Assembly: GCA_910588775.1 (NCBI GenBank)
Contig: CAJURH010000010.1
Location: 16,727 to 80,726 of the forward strand
Source: an uncultured Lachnospiraceae bacterium
GTDB taxonomy: Bacteria > Bacillota > Clostridia > Lachnospirales > Lachnospiraceae
Reading direction: 5' to 3'
DNA: 64,000 nucleotides
Part shown: in pieces, positions 56,681-64,000 of the stretch
How positions within the stretch are numbered: position 1 is the first letter of the stretch
Layout: every line of letters starts with the position of its first letter
Notes under the pieces: generated by a model
What the model saw: the letters and a program-made list of their open reading frames with translations, nothing else
What the model was told of the DNA's origin: nothing
Database searches by the model: none
Position numbers and translations under genes: made by a program

Positions 56681-58159
56681 CTATCTCCGGTAAATCCGCA
56701 TCAATAGCCGCATTTTCTCCACCACTTCATGGCTAATCTGGTCTTTCTTCAACCGCCATTTCCAGTTGTCTCCCAGCGTGGACGGCGTGTTAATCCGGGC
56801 CTCGCTGCCCAGGCACAGATAGTCCTGTATGGGCACAATGGCCAGATCCGCCACACTGGCCAGCCCTAAACGAATCATATCCCAGATGGACTGCTCCATG
56901 TTGTGGTCCTCGTTGTTCATATATTGACGCGCCTGCCATAGGTCGTGCTCACTGGCCGTCTCGTACCAGCCCTTCACTGTATCGTTGTCGTGGGTCCCTG
57001 TGTAAATCACACAGTTCCTGTCAATATTGTGGGGCAGATAATCGCTGTTCTCCGAGTTGTCAAAGGCGAACTGCAAAACCTTCATTCCCGGAAAACCAGT
57101 GTCCTTAAGAAGCTGGCGCACACTGTCGGAAATCATCCCTAGATCCTCGGCAATCACAGGCACATCCCCCAGCTTCTCCCGTATCACATGAAAAAGCTCA
57201 ATCCCCGGACCCTTTTCCCAATGGCCATACTGGGCCGTCTCATCCCCGTAGGGAATGGAGTAATACTCGTCAAATCCACGGAAATGGTCAATCCGCACCA
57301 CATCGTACAGAGACAGATTATAGGAAAGCCTCTGCAGCCACCAGCTATATTCTGTGGCGCGATGATATTCCCAACTGTACAGAGGATTTCCCCAGAGCTG
57401 TCCTTCCGCAGAAAATCCATCCGGCGGACATCCAGCCACCGCCACCGGCTCGTTCTTCTCGTCAAATTGAAACAGCAGTGGATTGGCCCAGGTGTCCGCG
57501 CTGTCAAAAGCCACGTAAATCGGAAGATCTCCGATGATTTTCACCCCGTTTTGATTGGCGTAATTCTTAAGCCATCCCCACTGCTTATGAAACAGATACT
57601 GCCGGAACCGGTAAAAAGAAATCAAATCCTCCAGCTTCTCTCTGCATTCCTGCAGCGCCCCCGGATGGCGGTTTCGAAGCTCCTCCGGCCACAGATTCCA
57701 CCCGGCGCCTTCCTGTTCCTCCTTAATGGCCATATACAGGCAGTAATCCTCCAACCAGAAACCATTTTCCCGGACAAACGCCCCGTACTCTCCATCCCGT
57801 TCCAGATTGTACCGCTCAAAAGCCATCCGCAGAACCTTGGTACGGGACTTATGAACCTTCTTGTAATCCACGTAATTTTGGTTGTCTCCCCAGTCTATGG
57901 ACGACACTTCCTCTTCGGTCAAAAGACCATCCCGAATCAGCGTCTCCAGATCAATGTAATTGGGATTCCCTGCGAAGGTGGAATAAGACTGGTACGGAGA
58001 ATCTCCATAGGTGGTGGGACCCAAGGGCAGAATCTGCCAATACTTCTGTCCTGCGGAAATCAAAAAATCCACAAATTCATAGGCTTCTTTAGAAAAACAC
58101 CCAATTCCATACTTGGACGGCAGGCTGGAAATGGGCATTAATACGCCACTTGCGCGCAT
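56681..58159 (-). CDS. malQ: 4-alpha-glucanotransferase (GH77)
   Basis: 492 residues, the short amylomaltase type. Transfers glucan chains between maltodextrins. N-terminal SGVLMPISSLPSKYGIG and QKYWQILPLGPTTYGDSPYQSYS; nucleophile Asp in VRIDHFRGFDEYY, acid/base Glu in VIAEDLGMIS and the third carboxylate in YTGTHDNDTVKG. AAGGGGG precedes the ATG. It is ahead of the ABC exporter genes with a short gap. Confidence 0.97.
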   Translation of the reverse strand: MRASGVLMPISSLPSKYGIGCFSKEAYEFVDFLISAGQKYWQILPLGPTTYGDSPYQSYSTFAGNPNYIDLETLIRDGLLTEEEVSSIDWGDNQNYVDYKKVHKSRTKVLRMAFERYNLERDGEYGAFVRENGFWLEDYCLYMAIKEEQEGAGWNLWPEELRNRHPGALQECREKLEDLISFYRFRQYLFHKQWGWLKNYANQNGVKIIGDLPIYVAFDSADTWANPLLFQFDEKNEPVAVAGCPPDGFSAEGQLWGNPLYSWEYHRATEYSWWLQRLSYNLSLYDVVRIDHFRGFDEYYSIPYGDETAQYGHWEKGPGIELFHVIREKLGDVPVIAEDLGMISDSVRQLLKDTGFPGMKVLQFAFDNSENSDYLPHNIDRNCVIYTGTHDNDTVKGWYETASEHDLWQARQYMNNEDHNMEQSIWDMIRLGLASVADLAIVPIQDYLCLGSEARINTPSTLGDNWKWRLKKDQISHEVVEKMRLLMRIYRR

Positions 58160-58217
58160 AACGATTACCCCCTTTTATTCACTCATTCGTTATGTGCATA
58201 TTTTACCATTTTTTTAA

Positions 58218-58355
58218 TCAGATGTACATCTCTATTTGTTCCGTCTGTCTCCAGATCAGCTCGCCCTGATCCTCCAGCTTCTCCTGGGAACAACCCCACA
58301 GCAGAAAAGACGCCAGAACCATGCCCAAGAGCATTGGGATGATTTTATTTTTCAT
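58218..58355 (-). CDS. small lipoprotein
   Basis: 45 residues: MKNKIIPMLLGMVLASFLLW followed by GC, a lipoprotein signal with a tolerable lipobox (LLWGC), then a short polar mature part ending WRQTEQIEMYI. AGGAGGTG lies ten bases before the ATG at 58355, a strong site that argues for expression. The function is unknown; the mature peptide is only about 23 residues. It lies between the SGNH hydrolase and malQ genes on the same strand. Confidence 0.65.
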   Translation of the reverse strand: MKNKIIPMLLGMVLASFLLWGCSQEKLEDQGELIWRQTEQIEMYI

Positions 58356-58425
58356 AAACTGTAAACACCTCCTGACGCAGGATAGTGTGGCTGGTTTTGG
58401 CAAAAATATGCACACAGACAAAATG

Positions 58426-59073
58426 TCAGCCTTCGCCGCGTAACAAGGCCTTCACTTCCTTACACAATTCCTCTGCCAGCTTTGCATGGGCTTTTGGCGA
58501 CAAATGAAGGAAATCCACCGGGGATGGCTGGATATGAGCCGCCGCATTGAAGAACGCGCAGCCATGTTCTTTGGCCACTTTGCCATACTGCTTAGGAAGT
58601 TCTCTTGACCGGGCAATGGCGCTCTCCAGAAAAACTCCAGAAAAAGCGGATGCGCAAATCCCTTCTCCAATCTCCGGCGGCGAAACCAGTATAATCTGTG
58701 GCTCAAATCCCTGTTTCTCCACGGTGAATTGCCGTATCACGTCCACAAGAGTGGCTGCACCGCCTGCGATCTCCTCTACGCTTGCATGAAATTTCTCTTT
58801 CAAATCATTGGTTCCAAGCATCAGGATTACAATATCCACCGGCTTATGGGAATTCAGACATGGTCGCAGATAGGAAAGCCCGTTCTTCCACCTTTCCTCT
58901 GGGTCGTCCAATACGGTCGTCCGCCCATTGCAGCCTTCCTCTATCACCTGGCATTCTTCTCCCAACAGCATTTGCAACCTTCCCGTCCACCGGATATCTT
59001 CTGGATAACGCAGCCCATTGAACGGATTGAATCCATATGTGTTGGAATCGCCGTAGCACAATATTGTTTTCAT
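58426..59073 (-). CDS. SGNH/GDSL-family hydrolase
   Basis: 215 residues. Block I ILCYGDSNTYGFNPFNG with the nucleophile Ser, Gly in CNGRT, Asn in MLGTNDL and the Asp-His pair in VDFLHLSPKAHAKLAEEL. This is the arylesterase/acyl-esterase subgroup. No signal peptide, so cytoplasmic. The ATG has AGGAGA upstream. Substrate not known. Confidence 0.9.
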   Translation of the reverse strand: MKTILCYGDSNTYGFNPFNGLRYPEDIRWTGRLQMLLGEECQVIEEGCNGRTTVLDDPEERWKNGLSYLRPCLNSHKPVDIVILMLGTNDLKEKFHASVEEIAGGAATLVDVIRQFTVEKQGFEPQIILVSPPEIGEGICASAFSGVFLESAIARSRELPKQYGKVAKEHGCAFFNAAAHIQPSPVDFLHLSPKAHAKLAEELCKEVKALLRGEG

Positions 59074-59173
59074 CTTTTTTCTCCTATCTTTTTCTTAAAA
59101 CATACATTTGTTTCCGTAAGGTATACGCCTGCGAGCGCCGTAATATTGGGAAAATCATTGCGCCCACAGATAT

Positions 59174-59207
59174 AAAAGCGGATACCCGAAATCAGGCATC
59201 CGCTTTT
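59174..59207. terminator. bidirectional terminator
   Basis: AAAAGCGGAT (59174-59183) and ATCCGCTTTT (59198-59207) are perfect complements and both ends carry a T or A run. It follows the surface-protein gene on the minus strand, ahead of the SGNH hydrolase gene. Confidence 0.85.
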
Positions 59208-59243
59208 CATATTCCTATTTCTGTCCTTTACGACTTATCTGTG

Positions 59244-61031
59244 TCAGGACCGCGTTTTCTTTCTGAATATAACCACTCCGCTTCCCGCTGCGGCAAACAT
59301 CAGGAATATCATGGTTCCAATGGGTGTGTCGTCACTGGTTCTGGCATTCCGGGCGTTGGAACTAATGCCGCTTCTTGACGCAGTGGTAGTCAGACGGTTT
59401 GAGTAGTAAGTGCTCCGCGGTGTGGGCGTTATTGTTCCTACTGCGTCCACGTTGCGGATATAGAAGCTTACGCTCTGGGTGGCTACCGGCTCATTTGTTT
59501 TTTGCCACTTCTTGCCATTGTACGTCTCTTTCTGATAACTGACTCTCAGTGTATAGGGCACCGATGAAGCCGTATTTGTGCTCAGGATGAAGGAATCCTT
59601 AAATCTGTATTCGCTCGGCGTATATGTCCCATTGCCTGAAGAAGCTCCTCCCGACGTAATCTGTCTGTCTTTCTTTTTCCACGTTCCGCTGTCGCCATTC
59701 GTATTGTTATTATCCGCCACGCTCCAGCTAACCGGTACAAAACGGGTGGAATTCCTTATCGGGTTCAATTCCTGGGGTTCTTCCGGACCATATCCGGCCC
59801 CTGTCGCATAGAACTGCAGACTGGCTCCGGATCGATATGTGGCTCCTGAATTGATCCAATAAATTTTATTATTTGATTCAAGCGCTATGTCTGGCTTTTC
59901 CTCCCCATTGTTACCACTGGGATTTGTTGGATTGTTACCAGATGGAGTCGTTGGGCGATTGCCAGAAGGTGTACTAGGATTCGTTGGGTTGGAAGGCTTA
60001 TTGGATTCAACCTTCTTCAACACGCCCATGCCATCACTGCTCACAGTTCCATTATAGCCAACATCATTCAAGGAAACCTGTACCTTACCCACTGGCAGAT
60101 ACATAACCACTGTTCCTTTCTCATCCGCAATTATAGCATTACCATAAGAATAACTATTCAAAGACGGCCCAACTTTCAAACCCGTAATTGAATAAGATGT
60201 TTGGGGCGTCAGCTGATTAACAGATATAGCATATAAAGTAGCTTTTCCATTTACAGGCTGCGGAACAAACGAAGTCTGAATATTTCCCCCGTTTATAACT
60301 ACAGGCTTAGATGAACTGCCAATCGTCACCTTGCCTGCCATCTTAAGAACTCCCGCTCCGTCAATGGTTACCTGTGCGGTATTATTGATTGCAAAACTGT
60401 TCAGTATATTTTGCCCTTTTAAATGAATCTGCACCGGGCCCGCGCCACTGGCCACCTCCAAAGACGGACCCGTCTTATCCGTAGTATGTAAACCACTAAA
60501 TGTCAGGTCAGCTCCATCTTTACTTTCCACACGAATGCTTTGAATGCTTCCTTCCGAAACCGCTTTGGGCAGTTCCAACACTTTGTTCCTGCTGATGATT
60601 AACTTGCCCGAATCTTTATCATAAACATAACCCTTGTCTGTCTCTAAATCTGGATCGGATACTGTGGAGATTCCAGTTTCGTCATCTGTAGCATCCGCCC
60701 GCGGCAAACCTTCTTCCTCTGTCTCATCCGTCGTCTCTGTTTCCTCTTCCTTCGCCTCATCCACAGATTCCGGCGACTTTTGCGCCCCAGACACGCTGTT
60801 CTTGCTGGCGCTTTTCTTATTCTTCTTCGATTTCTTATCTTTTTCAGCGTCCGCGCTTACATCATCTTCCTCTTCAACTTCTTTCTCTTCATCGTCCTTG
60901 TCTTCTCTCGTCTCCGTCTGGCTGGTTCCCCCACTATTTCCAGAAGCAGCCAAAACCGCCGCAGGCCCTGACAATACCATAGAGCTTGCCAAAACCAACG
61001 CCAACAGGGTTCCCACCCGTTTATTCAACAT
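59244..61031 (-). CDS. cell-surface protein with membrane anchor
   Basis: 595 residues. Signal peptide about 1-29; an acidic, low-complexity, Lys/Glu-rich stretch (about 35-120); a beta-rich region (about 150-330, with VTIDGAGVLKMAGK and LEVASGAGPVQIHLKGQNI that resemble beta-helix carbohydrate-binding modules); a Pro-Ser-Asn linker with repeated TPSGN/NPSGN units near 350-375; a second domain; and a hydrophobic C-terminus IFLMFAAAGSGVVIFRKKTRS. There is no LPXTG; TSDDTPIG precedes the hydrophobic anchor. A likely wall-surface adhesin, no named family. The promoter lies in the end of the upstream hydrolase gene. Confidence 0.78.
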   Translation of the reverse strand: MLNKRVGTLLALVLASSMVLSGPAAVLAASGNSGGTSQTETREDKDDEEKEVEEEDDVSADAEKDKKSKKNKKSASKNSVSGAQKSPESVDEAKEEETETTDETEEEGLPRADATDDETGISTVSDPDLETDKGYVYDKDSGKLIISRNKVLELPKAVSEGSIQSIRVESKDGADLTFSGLHTTDKTGPSLEVASGAGPVQIHLKGQNILNSFAINNTAQVTIDGAGVLKMAGKVTIGSSSKPVVINGGNIQTSFVPQPVNGKATLYAISVNQLTPQTSYSITGLKVGPSLNSYSYGNAIIADEKGTVVMYLPVGKVQVSLNDVGYNGTVSSDGMGVLKKVESNKPSNPTNPSTPSGNRPTTPSGNNPTNPSGNNGEEKPDIALESNNKIYWINSGATYRSGASLQFYATGAGYGPEEPQELNPIRNSTRFVPVSWSVADNNNTNGDSGTWKKKDRQITSGGASSGNGTYTPSEYRFKDSFILSTNTASSVPYTLRVSYQKETYNGKKWQKTNEPVATQSVSFYIRNVDAVGTITPTPRSTYYSNRLTTTASRSGISSNARNARTSDDTPIGTMIFLMFAAAGSGVVIFRKKTRS

Positions 61032-61077
61032 ATGCTATTCCCTTCTTTCTGTATGAACTTGCCACTGTAATATATGT

Positions 61078-61106
61078 ATTATACTAACTTTTCACGGATA
61101 AAACAA
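61078..61106 (-). promoter_or_regulatory. promoter of the surface-protein gene
   Basis: On the minus strand TATAAT (61078-61083) and TTGTTT (61101-61106) with a 17-base spacer, about 47 bases before the surface-protein ATG. The -35 lies in the last codons of the hydrolase gene. Confidence 0.6.
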
Positions 61107-62014
61107 TAGCAGTTTCCATAAATTTTCTCTTTTTTCCTCTCATTGAACAGCTCATGCCGAAGATTCGGGTAAATTTTCCCCCGCACGTTCCTGTAACCTG
61201 CCATACGCATACAGTCCAGCGCCTGTTTGAATTTACGCACATTTCCCATGCACGGGTCATCGCCGCCGCTGATAAAGAGAATGGGAAGATCCGGATTCTT
61301 GCAGCGCCAGCCTTTGCCGGAATAAGTCTCTTTCATCAATTCCAGCAAAGCCCGATAACCGTCCACGGTAAAGGGAAAACCGCACAAATCGGACGTCTCA
61401 TATTCGTTCACGACCATCGGATCGGTGCAAATCCAGGCGTACGCGCTGTTCTCGTCTGCAAATCTGGCCGCCCAGGAGCCGAAGGTCAGCGTCTGCATCA
61501 GACGGCTGGGATGGCGCGCCCCGCAAAGCTTCCCCTCCAGCCCCACCAAAGCCTGTCCCAGCTTTCGGAAAGGATTCCGGCTGGGCGATCCGCACAGAAT
61601 CACCGCATCCGGCAGATGGTCGTATTTTTTCAGATAACAGCGCACCGCCAGACTGCCCATACTGTGCCCCACCAGCGCCAGGGGAAGTTTTTTGCCCCAT
61701 TTTTTTCGCAGATAGGCGGTCACAAGACGGATGTCCGCCACCAGCGCGTCCCCGCCTCCGCCGTACATATAACCTAAATCCCCTTCGGCCTCATAGACGC
61801 TTTTGCCATGTCCCCGGTGGTCATGAATCACGCAGGCCATGCCCCGCCGGGCGAAATACTCCATCAGGGGAACGTACCGCTCCTTATATTCGCACATGCC
61901 ATGGACAATCTGCACCAGACACCAGGGTTCCTTATCGGGAACGATTTCCATAACGGAAAGGGGCAGCCCGTCCACCTGTGACGCAATCTCTGTGGTCTCT
62001 CTAATCACTTCCAT
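61079..62014 (-). CDS. alpha/beta hydrolase (monoacylglycerol-lipase-like)
   Basis: 311 residues. Serine hydrolase: oxyanion region VQIVHGMCEYKERY, VIHDHRGHGKSVYEAEGDLG, nucleophile Ser in LVGHSMGSLAVRCYL, acidic residue in ISGGDDPCMG and His in LRHELFNE. The HGM...HDHRGHG pattern is that of lysophospholipase/monoacylglycerol lipase. No signal peptide. The ATG overlaps the stop region of the EamA transporter by ten bases. Substrate unknown. Confidence 0.88.
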   Translation of the reverse strand: MEVIRETTEIASQVDGLPLSVMEIVPDKEPWCLVQIVHGMCEYKERYVPLMEYFARRGMACVIHDHRGHGKSVYEAEGDLGYMYGGGGDALVADIRLVTAYLRKKWGKKLPLALVGHSMGSLAVRCYLKKYDHLPDAVILCGSPSRNPFRKLGQALVGLEGKLCGARHPSRLMQTLTFGSWAARFADENSAYAWICTDPMVVNEYETSDLCGFPFTVDGYRALLELMKETYSGKGWRCKNPDLPILFISGGDDPCMGNVRKFKQALDCMRMAGYRNVRGKIYPNLRHELFNERKKEKIYGNCYCFIREKLV

Positions 62015-62874
62015 TCTTTTTCCCTCCGATTGTTGTAGAAAAACATGGCCACCGCCATGGAACAGATAATCAGGTATCCCAGCCAGCTAAAGAGATCCGG
62101 AATCTGACCGAATATGAAATACCCGAACCCGGCCGCGAAGATAATCTGGGAATAGTCATACACGGAAATCTCCCTGGCCGGCGCATGGCCATAGGCCGCC
62201 GTAATGGAAAACTGTCCGCCTGCGGCGCTTAAGCCCGCCAGTAGTAAAATCAAAAGCTGCCGCCCGGTCATGGGGTGATAAGCGAACAGAAGAAAGGGCA
62301 GCGTGGCCAGACAGGAAAACCCGGAGAAGAAGCAGACAATCAGCGGGCCTTTCTCCCCCCGCTCCGACAGATAACGCACCATGGTATAGGCGGCGCCGGC
62401 GCCCATTCCGCCAAGGAAACCAAGAATCGCCGGGAACGTCTCCATCCCCACCACCGTGGGCTTGATAATCAAAAGACTTCCCAGAAAAGCTCCCGCCACG
62501 GCCAACGCCTGGAACGGTCGCACCTTCTCCTTTAACACAAAATAGCTAAATACAATGGCGAAGAAAGGGGACATCTTATTTAACATAGAAGCGTCCGCCA
62601 AAGCCAGATGGTCCACCGCGTAAAAATTCCCCAGAATCCCCGCAGTCCCGAACACAGACCTAAGAACCAGCGCCGGCAGATTGGATTTCTTACCGGAAAA
62701 CCCAATCCCATCCTTTCGCATCACCGCCAAAGCGAAGAAAAAAGCCACCAGATTTCGAAAAAAGCTTTTCTGAACCGATGGCAGATCCCCGGACAACCGC
62801 ACAAACAGATTCATCAGCGCAAAACAAAAAGCAGACAATACAATACAGAGAATCCCTTTGGACTTCTCACTCAT
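62005..62874 (-). CDS. DMT-superfamily transporter (EamA)
   Basis: 289 residues, ten hydrophobic segments, two EamA repeats. The N-terminal repeat has CIVLSAFCFALMNLFVRLSG and ending PFFAIVFSYFVLKEKV; the second AGFGYFIFGQIPDLFSWLGY. Predicted to move small metabolites; direction and substrate unknown. AGGAGAGGTG precedes the ATG. It follows a PLP decarboxylase by 42 bases and overlaps the hydrolase gene, so the three may be one operon. Confidence 0.9.
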   Translation of the reverse strand: MSEKSKGILCIVLSAFCFALMNLFVRLSGDLPSVQKSFFRNLVAFFFALAVMRKDGIGFSGKKSNLPALVLRSVFGTAGILGNFYAVDHLALADASMLNKMSPFFAIVFSYFVLKEKVRPFQALAVAGAFLGSLLIIKPTVVGMETFPAILGFLGGMGAGAAYTMVRYLSERGEKGPLIVCFFSGFSCLATLPFLLFAYHPMTGRQLLILLLAGLSAAGGQFSITAAYGHAPAREISVYDYSQIIFAAGFGYFIFGQIPDLFSWLGYLIICSMAVAMFFYNNRREKEWK

Positions 62875-62916
62875 TTTCCCTTCACCTCTCCTGGTTTCTC
62901 ACTGACGCGGACCGGA

Positions 62917-64000
62917 TTATGCGTCCTCCTCCCCTGCTCTCATGTTTAATTTACAGGTCCCCTCACGCTCCCGCACCGGCTCCATCCCCATCTCCTGAGA
63001 AAAGAAATAAACCTCCGGCAAATCCTGGCTGCCAAACAGACTGCGCCCGTCCGTAACCGAATAAGCGCCCACCCGCTCAAAGATCAGCAAATCCCCCGGC
63101 GTGGGGTTTAACATAGGCATCTGGCGCACCAGCACATCGGAAGCCGTGCACAAACATCCGCACACGTTCCACAGCGTCTCCTCCCTGTCCCCACCTAGAC
63201 TTTGGGGCAAATGCGTACAGTGGGGAATCGGCTCTCCCATGTCCTGTCCATAATAATTCAGATGGTGAATGCCTCCGTCCACGATACAGTAATTCTGTCC
63301 GCCATGACTTTTCACATCCACCACAGAAGTATAGTAAGACCCGCAGTAGGCCGTCAGAAAACGCCCCATCTCCAGAAGCACCGTCCCCGGAAACCGCAGA
63401 TTCAAAAGCAGCCCGTCCAGCTTCTTCATGGTCTGCTCTAAGTCTTCCTCCTCATCTTTTTCAAAATAAGGCACGGCCAATCCGGGGCCGTATTCCAGGA
63501 GTTCCGCCTCGAAGCCATACTCCCTTTTCAGCGCCTGGCAGAAATCATCCAGCATCCCCAAGTCCTCTTCGATCTGCTCCCATCCCTGCTTCTGGGGTCC
63601 GGAATAGAACTGAATACCCTGAATATCCAGATTTTCATACTGTTCACGCTGGGAAATGCATTCTTTCAATTCCTCTTCACTCATACCGAACTGATTGCCG
63701 CTGGTCAGACGCAAAATCGCCCGTATCCGCTTTTTCTGCATCCGGGCGCAGAAATCCAAAGTCTGTAACTGCCCTACTGATTCCGCCGTGAAAACGCACT
63801 TTCCCTCGTGCTCTCCGATAAACCGCGCCACATCCAGCGCCGCTTTGAACACACCTGAAACCACCACATCCTCCATGGGGATGTTCCCCTGTTCGCAGAC
63901 ATGAAACTCCCCCGGAGAACAGATGGCAAAAGCGTCCACATGCCCTTTGAGCGTTTCCACCAGAAACGGATTGGCTTTCACTGCAAAACAAATCTTCGTA
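62917..64000 (-). CDS. PLP-dependent decarboxylase, alanine-racemase fold (partial, 5' end outside window)
   Basis: At least 361 residues of a fold-type III decarboxylase (diaminopimelate/ornithine/carboxynorspermidine-type family). The window edge retains ICFAVKANPFLVETL, where the Lys of VKAN is the PLP Schiff-base residue; GVFKAALDVARFI, LRLTSGNQFGMSEEEL, FYSGPQ, the Gly-rich LLEYGPGLAVPYF, VLLEMGRFLTAYCGSYYTSV and the C-terminal NVCGCLCTASDVLV are visible. The Cys in the last motif is the catalytic one. It is not standard LysA, whose linked dapA-type genes are absent. The frame continues to the window edge with no start inside. Confidence 0.88.
   Translation of the reverse strand, partial: TKICFAVKANPFLVETLKGHVDAFAICSPGEFHVCEQGNIPMEDVVVSGVFKAALDVARFIGEHEGKCVFTAESVGQLQTLDFCARMQKKRIRAILRLTSGNQFGMSEEELKECISQREQYENLDIQGIQFYSGPQKQGWEQIEEDLGMLDDFCQALKREYGFEAELLEYGPGLAVPYFEKDEEEDLEQTMKKLDGLLLNLRFPGTVLLEMGRFLTAYCGSYYTSVVDVKSHGGQNYCIVDGGIHHLNYYGQDMGEPIPHCTHLPQSLGGDREETLWNVCGCLCTASDVLVRQMPMLNPTPGDLLIFERVGAYSVTDGRSLFGSQDLPEVYFFSQEMGMEPVREREGTCKLNMRAGEEDA

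Noticed and set aside
1..64000. CRISPR array, insertion sequence, prophage, toxin-antitoxin or defence system
   Set aside because: No regularly spaced repeats, transposase, phage structural gene or known defence family was found. The interspersed palindromes are too few and too far apart to be an array.

Overview
The window reads as an ordinary chromosomal stretch of a spore-forming, Gram-positive Clostridia bacterium, most likely Lachnospiraceae. Reasons: strong AGGAGG-type ribosome binding sites almost everywhere; Firmicutes-type protein families (two SpoVB/YtgP-like flippases, IscR-IscS-IscU-MnmA, SecG-RNase R-SmpB-tmRNA, a 420-residue LeuC, chemoreceptors); lipoproteins with clostridial lipoboxes; a 2-hydroxyacyl-CoA dehydratase activase at the left edge. 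I see no insertion sequence, prophage, CRISPR array, rRNA or tRNA gene. The taxon is inference; no marker gene was compared.

Layout. 1-206: 3' end of a CoA-dehydratase activase and its terminator. 439-5650 (minus): a dCache chemoreceptor, a cytidylate-kinase-like protein, and a polar amino-acid ABC transporter with a consensus promoter. 5763-10529 (minus): methyltransferase, lipid-linked-sugar flippase, uracil-DNA glycosylase, hisH-hisF. 10675-12684 (minus): a decayed coiled-coil gene, an orphan SagB-type oxidoreductase and an AraC regulator. 12945-18236 (plus): alpha-galactoside uptake (binding protein, two permeases) and a GH36 alpha-galactosidase, divergent from the AraC regulator across a region with a perfect 12-bp inverted repeat. 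18414-25321 (minus): a decayed redox-protein gene, then a run transcribed ilvN, ilvC, DUF4234, chemoreceptor, leuC, leuD, DHH phosphoesterase with short gaps. 25446-32506 (minus): two-component system, tmRNA, smpB, rnr, secG, eno. 32946-39476 (minus): gap-pgk-tpiA, a terminator, then hom-gpmI-greA coupled by overlaps. 39809-44551: a PHP phosphatase, a CtpE-like P-type ATPase, mnmA-iscU. 44581-46349: iscS and iscR with a recognisable promoter and operator. 46395-50777: spoVB-like gene, DAHP synthase, xerD, a VanZ protein. 50807-58159 (minus): malQ, a heterodimeric ABC exporter, a small membrane protein, purine nucleoside phosphorylase, a candidate 44-residue protein and mtnA. 58218-64000 (minus): lipoprotein, SGNH hydrolase, a cell-surface protein, lipase-like hydrolase, EamA exporter and a PLP decarboxylase cut by the right edge.

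How it works together: the glycolytic trunk from GAPDH to enolase (gap, pgk, tpiA, gpmI, eno) lies in about 8 kb; branched-chain, histidine, aromatic and homoserine biosynthesis genes are all present; galactoside uptake and 4-alpha-glucanotransferase point to oligosaccharide fermentation; the trans-translation set (tmRNA, SmpB, RNase R) is contiguous.

The most distinctive signal outside genes is a family of at least five imperfect palindromic elements (63-136 bp; arms GATTGCGAAAC/GTTTCGCAATC) between genes at 2439, 5683, 9017, 28587 and 47989. One copy supplies the last codons and stop of rnr. I found no convincing new multi-gene defence or mobile system. The other points most worth checking are the chemoreceptor and DUF4234 gene inside the ilv-leu run, the 44-codon gene between the nucleoside phosphorylase and mtnA, and the AraC-side inverted repeats.
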